From: Poa pratensis
Taxonomy: Eukaryota > Streptophyta > Magnoliopsida > Poales > Poaceae
Length of the DNA stretch: 64,000 nucleotides
Direction of reading: 5' to 3'
Assembly (NCBI GenBank): GCA_947311845.1
Contig: CAMZMU010000059.1
Location: forward strand, 41,300,982-41,364,981
Below, one piece after another: positions 44,665-53,322 of the stretch. The first letter of the stretch is position 1. Each line of letters begins with the position of its first letter. The notes beneath the pieces are model-generated. The model was not told the DNA's origin and did not search any database. It was given only the letters and a program-made list of their open reading frames with translations. Position numbers and translations under genes: made by a program.

Positions 44665-45856
44665 AGCCGAGTGAAGATGAACATCAAGATTAGGGGGTTG
44701 ATTGTTAGCACTAATCTTGATGTTTTTGTATCTGCATGTTTATTTTCTGTATTTGCATGTATTAGCTGGGTGTGTGTGTTCCGCATGTATGCTGGAGCCG
44801 TGCGATACGGCAAGCCGGTGAGATGCCGTTGGTGGCGAGAAGCCGCTGTGTTGCATGCATGGATTTGGACGCTATCCAGTTGTTAGCCGAAGGCCTGGTC
44901 ATAGTGCTTAGAGAGATTCTAGGAGATGATAAGGTCAGCTGTTAGTGGGTTAGTGGCTTAGTGCATGGGTTAGTGGCGTGAGTGGCCTCTGGCCGTGTGT
45001 GTGCGTGTGCCTATTTAAGGTGATGTAATCTGCATGTTTCATAGAGTCAAGAGAATAGAGAAGAAAACTTGTGGCTGTGTGAAACAGCGCAAGACCAAAT
45101 CCTTTGTCTTTTGAGAGCTGCGTGAAGTAGCAGAGAGAGAGAGGTTCAGGGAGTTGAGTGATTCAACTCCTACAAGGCTTACTTACTTGGTATCAAGATG
45201 GTTGAAGTGAGGTGGCTTGGCATCCCCAAGCTTAAATTCTTGTACTTATTTGATATATGTAGGGTGAGCCTAGGGGTACATCCCCAAGCTTGAGTTTTTG
45301 TCCCTCTTGATCTTGTTCATCACCCTCAATTCTTCCAGCTTAAAATTCTCTTTACACAACACTCGTCACAAACTTGATTAGAGGGGTTAGTGCTTTCATA
45401 AATTAAATCCACATAGGCACAGCAAAGACATATCATGAATTGATTTTAAACATTAGCTACTGTTACTATGGTTATGTAATGCTCCTTGATCAAAAGAACC
45501 GCACAAAACACAAGTAATGAGAGTAATGCAGAATAAAGACAGGATATGTCAAAAACTGGACAGCGAATTACTATTATCACTCTTTTTATTTGGTTTTAGC
45601 TTTGGGAAAAGTTTTAATGATAGAGACTTTGCAACGGTTCCATTGGCATGAACAACACATGTTCAAGGTCGACCCCAACTTCTCCATTACTCATCCTTCT
45701 CATTAACTTTCCCAAATTTTATAAAAAATGAAAATCCTAAACTAATTGTCACAAATCAGTAGGTAAAAATATTTTACATGTTGTGAGGATATAAATGTGT
45801 GCTCAAACCGAATAGGAAGTTAAAGCATAAAGAACACACCACAGAATATTAAACCA

Positions 45857-46279
45857 TCAACTTTTAAGCCTAACTCTTTTCCTATGCATTGGCATTTTAT
45901 ATATGAATAAATAGCAGCAATTTTGTGGTAACCAATGCATAAAATAATCTATAGCTTGCATTTTAAATAACATAGAAGCATAAAGAGGATTCTTATCTCT
46001 TCCTCTCTCATAATAGTTGCAAACATTGAAGTTAAACATACCCACATAGTTTTGAATAGAATCACCACATAAAGACTTATCATCTAATGAGCATAATGTA
46101 TCATCAAACTTAATTAAATCACTTTCATCCTCAACGGCTTCTCCAAGCTTAAACTTTTCCAGAGCATTAGCAATAAAGGTGTTCAAAGAGTTAGTACCAC
46201 AAACATGAGTGTTATGCAAATAAAATTTAATTTTCTCCTCAAACACTTCATGTCCTAACTCAAGATAGATATTATACAA
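45857..46279 (-). CDS. Unidentified 140-residue open frame near the 5' end of the Athila-like element
   Basis: It begins about 100 nt downstream of the tRNA-Asp primer site on the element's own coding strand. The protein is acidic in the middle (EAVEDESDLIKFDDT) with a basic tail (KMPMHRKRVRLKS). It contains several Cys but no zinc-knuckle spacing. I do not recognise it as gag. It may be the remains of a leader protein, or chance. Confidence 0.35.
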   Translation of the reverse strand: MYNIYLELGHEVFEEKIKFYLHNTHVCGTNSLNTFIANALEKFKLGEAVEDESDLIKFDDTLCSLDDKSLCGDSIQNYVGMFNFNVCNYYERGRDKNPLYASMLFKMQAIDYFMHWLPQNCCYLFIYKMPMHRKRVRLKS

Positions 46280-46382
46280 CTCTAATTTTTTTGGTTCTTT
46301 TCCATTTTCTAATTTTTTTGTGTTTTAGATTTATATGTTAGTATGCAATGCAAACAAGAATAAAAGTTTAGCACAACGCTCA

Positions 46383-46397
46383 CCGGCAACGGCGCCA
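46383..46397 (-). promoter_or_regulatory. Primer-binding site for tRNA-Asp
   Basis: On the minus strand TGGCGCCGTTGCCGG: the complement of CCA plus the last 12 bases of plant tRNA-Asp. It lies 10 bases inside the right LTR. The tRNA gene at 2618-2689 ends with exactly these bases. Confidence 0.88.
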
Positions 46398-46407
46398 GAA
46401 AAGTACT

Positions 46408-47855
46408 TGATAATCCCCAAGAGCAAGGAATCACTGTAGCACAATTCGATAAGTATTGAGTGTCGAACCCACGAGGAGCTGAAGGTAAACTATCTATTCT
46501 CTAAAACCCTATAACCCTCTTATACGACCATTTATGCAAAGCAATAAATATGAAAAGAACTAACTAATGAAAGCAAGTGATGTGGAATGGGTTTTTCTAG
46601 TAACAAGTTTCTCAATCAAGTTTCAGACACAAGTTTCTTAGAGCAAGTTTCTCTCAGTAGTTTTCTCAAGCAAGTTTCTCAAAGTAGCAAGTATCAAATA
46701 TCTCAAGTAGCAAATATCTCAAGGGAGCAGATGTTCTAGCAATTGTTATTTCATTCGCGTGGTTGTCACAATTAGTAAAGCACATGTTTCAGTCTTAATT
46801 GTTTCTTTTAGGTGGGAGGCATAAATAGGTGTAGCCAAGTAAATGAGCAATAACACAACTCTTATGATGGATCTCATGGCCAAATAAATGTGCAGCACAA
46901 GAATTATTAAGACATAATTGTCCCACCATAGCCTTAAGTTCTAGGGTCCCCCATAAATATCCCCCATAAAGTAACTTCAAGTCTCAGACACCGGTTTCTC
47001 TCTACTCCGACATGTCCTACTCAATCCATTACGCTACGGTGATCACCTTACATGCATTCCCCAACATATGCGTGCACTCATATATTGTACATAAAGACAA
47101 TCATAAAAGATAACAACACTTGTATGCAACCAATCAACGAACTATTTCACAAGTGCCATGAACAAATCACTTCTCAAACACAGATGGGAGACACAATAGA
47201 TCAAGGGAATAGTATATTGCATCATACATCATATTTGCCAAGAGTTTACAGTGGGGAGATGGAGATGATCTTGCTGTAGATGTTGATGATGAACACGCCG
47301 GAGGGGGGTGGAGCCCTCCGGAGGTGATTCCGGTGGCGTTTCCCCCCTCCGATCTTCTCCGGCGGCAGCCTTCTGACTCTCTGTTTCGTGGTTTTCTGTT
47401 TCTCCACCGCCTCCTTTCGCGAAACGCCAGGGGACCTTTTTTATAGGCGTTTTTAGGTCAAGACGGAGTCGGTGGACGAAAAATCGACGGCCACGGAGCT
47501 CCGAGGGGGAAACGAGCTGGGCCCACGCGGCCATGTACTTTAGGCCGCGTGGGACCCTCCCATTTCTAGCCTGTTGGGCTTCTGGTCTTCAATTTAAGCC
47601 CATTGCGTTCGTCTCGAAAATTCTGAACCGTGCTCTTTGACCTTGCCCTTTTTGGAGTCCCGAAGCTCCCGAAAAGTCTGAAACACTAAAAAAGACGTTT
47701 TCTGGAAAAACAGGGTTAATTCCAAATAAATGGGAAAACTATGAAGTATTCCCAAAATCATTATAAAACATTGGTATAACCCTTATATGATGCAAATATG
47801 ATTGGAATATAAGCAATTAAAGTGCAAAGTTCATGTATGCATTTTACATGCATCA
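46408..47855 (-). repeat. Right (5') LTR of the Athila-like element
   Basis: 1448 bp, about 99% identical by eye to 38114-39559. Differences are mostly C/T and G/A transitions, as expected for methylated transposon DNA. Confidence 0.9.
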
Positions 47856-50192
47856 GACACGCATTGGGTCCAGTTGGTGATGAATTGCATCACCACAGTC
47901 ACCTATAGGGTCAAGGTGAAAAAAAACTTGACTGAGGTCATTGTGCCCCAGCGTGGGCTGAGACAGGGCTGCCCCCTATCGCCCTACCTGTTCATTTTAT
48001 GTGCTGAGGGCCTCTCCGCCCTTTTCAAGCAGGCCGAGGAGGATGGCTCGCTTCAGGGAGTGCAGGTCTGCCCCGCTGCCCCGCGCATCAACCACCTTTT
48101 CTTCGAGGATGACTCTCTCATTCTCCTGAAGGTAAACGAGTCGAGTGCCAAGAAACTCCAGGATATCCTTGCCCTTTATGAGGATGCTTCGGGGCAAATG
48201 GTGAATAAAGAGAAGTCGGCTGTCATGTTTAGCAAGGGCACCTCTACTACAGCGAAAAGGAAGTTTAAGGGCCTCCTCCACATTGCTGATGAGGCTTTCT
48301 CTGATCGCTACCTTGGCCTGCCTGTCCATCTTGGCAGGTCAGTTTCCACCTCCTTTGGCTACTTGAAAGAAAAAATCTCGAAGAAAATTCAGGGATGGAA
48401 GGAGAAGTTTCTGTCGAGAGCTGGGAAGGAAATTCTGATAAAGGCGGTAGCCCAGGCAATACCCACCTATGCTATGTCCTGTTTCGACATCACTAAGACC
48501 TTCTGTGATGACATTAGCTCCATGGTTTGCCAGTATTGGTGGAACAATCAAGAGGAGGAACGTCACCACTGGATTGGTTGGAATTGCCTCTCCAAAGCTA
48601 AGTGCGAGGGTGGCCTGGGCATGCGTGATCTCCACCTCTTCAACATGGCCATGCTAGCCAAGCAGGGCTGGAGAATGCTTCAAGACCGGCTTCTCTGTGT
48701 GCCAGAGTTCTTATGGCTAAGTACTTCCCTAACGGCAACATTCTTGAGGCGGTTCCATCCCCGGGCATCTCTTACACATGGCGTAGCATCCTCAAAGGGA
48801 TGGCTCTTCTTAAGGAGGGACTCATTTGGCGTGTTGGTGATGGCACCAAGATCAGGGTCTGGCGCGACCCCTGGCTCCCCGCTGGCGACACTCGCAAGCC
48901 CAGATCCCTGCGTGGCCGGTCTCCGATCTCCCTCGTGGCTGACCTCCTGGACCCAACTACTGGCAATTGGGATGCTGACATTGTTTGGAGTCTTTTCCAG
49001 CCGGAGGACGTGAAGTCCATCCTCGCGATCAGCATCCGGGATGGCATGGAAGACAATCTCGCCTGGCGCTTCGACCCCAAGGGTCTCTTCTCTGTCAAGT
49101 CTGCTTACAAGCTAGCCGTCTTGCTCCGTGACAAACTTTCGGGCACGGAAGCAGCCTGTTCTGATCCTGGCGCCTCCCAGGAGTCAGTGTTCGACTGGAA
49201 CCATATTTGGCGCCTCCGGGCCCCAAATAAAGTCAAGATGTTTGCCTGGCATCTGGCTCACAACAGTCTGGCCAACCGCATGAAAATCCACAGGCTTGGT
49301 ATTGATCTTGACACCAGATGCCCTGTCTGCAACAGGCTGAACGAAGATGGTGGTCATGTTTTTCTGAAGTGCAAGAAGGCCAGGTCGTGTTGGCTCATCC
49401 TCGGTCTAGGCGAGCTCTGGGAGCGCCTCCTCCACTGTGAGTCCTCTCGTGACTTACTCCTGGAGTTCTGGAAGAGTACCGAGGATGTCCAACTCAAGGC
49501 AGTTACCTTCATGTGGGAATGGTGGAGTAACCGGAACAATGTTAACGCCGGGAAGACTAGTCTAGATCCTGCTGCTGTGTGCTCTCGGGTTGAGAGGCTT
49601 CTGGTTGATTTCATGTTGCTGAAGAAGCCGGAGAAACCTGCCAAGCCACCGGACACTCACCGGTGGGTGAAGCCCCCTGATCGTTTTGTCAAGGTTAACT
49701 TTGATGGCTCCTTCAAAGCTGACACAGGCGGCGGAGGCTGGGGTTATGTCACCCGCGACCAAGCTGGAACCTTTGTTGCAGCCGGTGCGGGTAAGTTGAT
49801 GAACCTGGGAAGTGCTCTGCAGGCCGAGGCGGAGGCTTGCCTCGCTGCAATCCATGGATCGGACATGATAGGCGCCAATCGTGTCATCTTCGAGTCTGAC
49901 GCCTCTAACCTGGTGCAAGGCCTGAAGAGTGGCAATCTCGATAAGTCCGGGATTGGCGTGCTGGTGAAGGAGGCTAGAAGCATTTGCTCTTTGAATTTTG
50001 CTTCTTTCGAGTTTACTTTTAGTCGCCGATCTTGTAACAAAGCTGCCCATGAGCTTGCTAAGCTGGGAGCTATCTCTGAGTCCGAGGACTCCTACTGGGA
50101 TGCTACTACTCCCAGATGTATCGCTACTATTGTGGACAGCGATCTTGCTGTGCCAGTTTAATTGGAGTACCACGTTAAAATTCAAAAAAAAA
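47856..50192 (+). pseudogene. LINE ORF2, right piece (reverse transcriptase palm to RNase H) and poly(A) tail
   Basis: Continues the 37401-38113 piece. It reads HWVQLVMNCITTVTYRV, RGLRQGCPLSPYLFILCAEGL, then the palm motif as FFEDDSLIL, where plant LINEs normally have F-A-D-D. After QGWRMLQDR the frame shifts at about 48700-48715 and continues from 48713 as AKYFPNGNILEA, the zf-RVT domain (WRLRAPNKVKMFAWHL ... CPVCNRLNEDGGHVFLKC) and an RNase H-like domain (VNFDGSFK, ALQAEAEACLAAI, FESDASNLVQGL). It stops at 50159-50161 and the tail A9 ends at 50192. It lies beside or inside intron 1 of F2', in the opposite orientation. Confidence 0.92.
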
Positions 50193-50267
50193 CTCTCAGA
50201 GCACAAAAAAATGCAGATTGTGAGAAGCCTTGTGGCAAAGCCAACTAGTACAACAAACATAGCTACC

Positions 50268-51256
50268 TGGATAACTGTGGAGCCAAAGCCAAACACGCTT
50301 TTGACGCCCCTATACTTTTCAGGAATGTAGCCTAATGCCTCAAGTTTAGGGGCCGAGATAACGGAAATTTGCACTTGTTTATTCATTTCAAGACAGAGCA
50401 GCCTTTCAAGCATCGGGGCATCCTGGATGATGAGTTCCGCTTCGCTAGAGCGAATGCCAATGCTTCTGAGGGTGGGAGAGCTGATCCGGTGACGATCGAA
50501 AATGTAACTAAGCAGCAAGCACTCGAGGCGAGGACAAGCCATGGAGATAATGGTGTGTAGCGAGACCTCCGAGATTTGGACATGTATGAGCCCAAGCTTG
50601 GTGAGCTCGGGAAAGCGGAGTGTTTGGACCGTGTCGTCCAGGAGATGGCAGTTGTTGATGGTTGCGGTGCGGAGGGTGGACGAGAACCGGAAGATGGACG
50701 CCGGCCGCGGTACCAGTGTTCGTAATACTAGATCCGGAGCGCAATGTTTAGCGTCGTAGAAGAAGAACTCGAGCTCCTGGAGGTTGCTGAGGGCGTCGGA
50801 CCGGAGCCAGGCGTTGACAGCGTCGGCTCAGCACTGGAGGTGGCGCGCGGGGAGGCAGAGGCGGCGGCCGGAGCCCTGGTGGGCGGCGAGGATGGCGCCG
50901 ACGAGGACACATCGTGTCGACAACATTTTGTCAGAGGCGGGGAGGCCGCGGAAGTCGAGGTTGAGAGGGGCGGCGCGCCAGAGGTGGCGCCAGCGGGGCG
51001 CGAGGATCTGGGTGCGGGCGCCTTCCATGAGGGGGAGGAGGGAGATTATCTCACCGAGGATGTTGTCGGGGAGGCGGCTGATGTGGTCCACCGACTCCTC
51101 TTCATCTTCTTCCGCTCCGAGCGGCGGCTCCGTGACCGTGGGTTCCGGATCTGTTGCTCCTGCAGTCGGCACCACCGACAGTGGCTAAGGCGCCTCTTCG
51201 TGGACGTTCGGTGGCGCGAGTTTCATCTTCTTGGCACTAGGACCGGCGGACTCCAT
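50268..51256 (-). pseudogene. F-box/LRR pseudogene F2' (duplicate of F2), lacking its 3' exons
   Basis: The ATG at 51256 opens the same N-terminus as F2. Two nonsense codons are visible: TAG at 51185-51187 (CAG in F2) and TGA at 50828-50830 (CGA in F2; a CpG transition). The F-box and leucine-rich repeats otherwise match, and here exon 1 is complete to STVIQ at 50268 with a normal GT donor. Exons 2 and 3 are not found: the LINE tail lies about 75 bp into the intron. F2' kept exon 1 codons lost from F2 (AWLRSD near 50805), so neither copy is simply ancestral. Confidence 0.88.
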
Positions 51257-51527
51257 CTTCGTTGCTAGCGCCGCCGCCCTGCGCTGTGGGCAGTGGAAGT
51301 GGAAGAGGAGTGAGGCTGCCCTGCGTAGCGCACTATGTTTTTCTTTTTCTGCCTATAGCGATGCAAAACACCGAAAATTGCTACTCCCTGTCGTGAGCTG
51401 TATGCTATGGCTGATTTGTACTGGACTAGTTTGTTTCTCCACGACACTTAAAACAGATAAGAGGAAAAAGTACTAGACCAAGTAAAACAAGTAAAAGCAT
51501 CTATAATACCTAACAAGTAAAATGCTT

Positions 51528-52125
51528 CGTGGCCTAATTTTTTTAGGCCAGATGTAAATTTTGGCACCGGCGTTGCATATTTGCAACGCGAGAGGCTGTG
51601 CCGCAAAATGCATGCAACGCGCACGCAACCCAACTGTCCATCTAAAATTTCAATTCCACTCCCGCCGAGCCGCCACCTGCCCCGTCCCGCTGCCGCCGGC
51701 CAGAAATCGACTGTCGCAGGTCCCGCCGGCGCGGCACGACCACCGCCGCGCCTCCTCCTGCCTCTTCCCCGCCGTTGCTCGCCACAAGGCCGCCCGCCGA
51801 CGGCTTGAATCGGCTGTGCGCCGCCGCAACCGCCTCGTCAATCCCGGTCGATTCAGCCGTTGAGCCGCTACGCCGTCGTTCCACCGGCCCTCCTCCGTCG
51901 ACTGCTCTTGCCCACGACCAGCACGGCGACCTCGCTGCACCACCACCGGCCTCGCCGCACGTTAGGTGTTTGAGGTAATTTGTACCCCATTTGTTTTTTC
52001 CTTTTTTTGTTTGATTTGGGACTAAAGGTTTTCCTGCGGGCCGAACCTTTCCTTTTCTGGCGAGGGCTGCGGACAGCAAAAGAGCACGCTCCCTAGACGT
52101 GGCCATAAACTAATCAAGCATATAA
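51528..52125. other. F2'/F3' intergenic block, copy 2
   Basis: Matches 10740-11359 of copy 1, including the GC-rich block. No gene was recognised. The plus frame that is long in copy 1 is short here. Confidence 0.4.
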
Positions 52126-52295
52126 GGGCTTGTTTGGCTGTCCGGGTTAAATATTCCCAGAAAAATAATTCCGGTCGGGAATCTGAAGAACCAGGTGTAA
52201 AACCCCGGGATTCTATTCCCGATCTCCGGACTAGGGGAAAATTCTCCCGGAAAAAGGTCGGGATCCCCCCGGGATTGCAGTTACCAAACAAGACC
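52126..52295. mobile_element. Tourist-like MITE, copy 2
   Basis: 170 bp, same termini and TAA flanks (52123-52125 and 52296-52298) as the copy-1 element at 11360-11531. Confidence 0.85.
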
Positions 52296-53322
52296 TAATT
52301 AGACAGGAAACTATGGGCTAAGAAACGTGGCAAAGAACTCAGGCGTGCCTGTTATCTGGGCCAAAAGTGATACTAGTCGAGCCCCCGAGCTTGCGCAGCG
52401 CAGGTCAGCCTCTGTCCTCCAGTCGTCTTCCACTGCCAGCGTACAGAGCAGAGCGGCGGCGGCGCTACCAATGGAGATGGAATCAGCCGCTCCTACGGCC
52501 AAGAAGATGAAACTCGCGCCACCAGACATCCACGAGGCGGCACCGGGGCCGGCGCCTTCGGAGGTGACCGATCCCAAACCCACGACCGCGGAGACCCGAA
52601 GCCAAGAACATCCGCCGAAAGTAAAGGGCGATGATGGTGAAGACTCGCCGGACCGCATCAGCGACCTTCCCGACGCCATCCTCGGCGAGATCATCTCCCT
52701 CCTCCCCACCAAGGACAGCGCCCGCACCCAGGCCCTCGCGTCTCGGTGGCGCCACCTATGGCACGCCGCCCCTCTTAACCTCGACTACCGTGGCCTTGTA
52801 GGAAATTGTGTCTTGCAACATTTTATATATCCACTACATTGTCCGGGATTAAACTTCAATGTGGAAATATCACGGAAATAACAGGAAATTAATGACGTGA
52901 AATTGTACTTAAGGAAGCCGGTACGGCTATACTGGAACGGCTGTCTCGGTATTCGTTTTTGAATCAGTGATTGAGATTAAGGGCAAGTGATCCATCTAAT
53001 CAGACTAGTGGGGCATCTTTCTATTAATACGCTGGAATTATACCCGGGAACAGTATAGAGCGGAAAGGCAGGTTGTCCATAGGATTGTCTCTATGGATTG
53101 TTAAAGGCTGCGAGTTTGATTTGTATTCGAACTCGGCGCATGACTCACACATGCGTGCTGGGAACTAATTGTTTAACAGTAATAGGCTCGGTAATTGGCT
53201 GTTAGCTATTGTGGTTGTTCTAACATGTCACGAGTTCTATCTGAAAATAGAATGAGTTATCTGGAATTTGGAGTCTATAAAGGTCCTACCCTCTAGGATC
53301 AATATGTATTGTGAGCGACACC

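Larger units (their letters stand above)
41895..45174 (+). mobile_element. Gag-only copia-like element as a tandem dimer (LTR-gag-LTR-gag-LTR)
   Basis: Three LTRs, 41895-42364, 43299-43768 and 44703-45174 (470, 470 and 472 bp), each TGTTAGCACTAATC ... CAACTCCTACA, separated by two identical 934-bp interiors. The period is exactly 1404 bp. The whole array has one 5-bp target duplication, AGGCT, at 41890-41894 and 45175-45179, so it behaves as a single insertion. Each interior opens with TGGTATCAGAGC (tRNA-Met primer site; 42367 and 43771), carries gag only, and closes with the purine tract AGATTAGGGGGTTGAT. The only difference I found is a 2-bp GA gain in the third LTR. Confidence 0.92.
38114..47855 (-). 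mobile_element. Non-autonomous Athila-like LTR retrotransposon inserted in the LINE
   Basis: LTRs are 38114-39559 and 46408-47855 (1446 and 1448 bp), each TGATAATCCCC ... ATGCATCA on the plus strand. The target duplication GACAC is at 38109-38113 and 47856-47860. The primer-binding site on the minus strand (46397 to 46383, TGGCGCCGTTGCCGG) is complementary to the 3' end of tRNA-Asp, as in the Athila group, so the element reads right to left. The purine tract AAGCTTGGGGATGT lies against the left LTR. The LTRs differ by about 14 substitutions and 2 indels by eye (about 1%), so it is fairly young. Once the nested element is removed, the interior is about 3.6 kb with no gag-pol domains; the phrase CATCCCCAAGCTT recurs through it. 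Confidence 0.85.

Noticed and set aside
41895..45174. CRISPR-like or satellite array interpretation of the 1404-bp repeats
   Set aside because: The unit contains LTR termini, a primer-binding site, gag and a purine tract, so it is a tandem retrotransposon.
49562..50542. 326-residue minus-strand frame running from F2' into the LINE
   Set aside because: It joins F2' exon 1, its intron start and antisense LINE sequence; the exon ends at the GT donor next to 50268.
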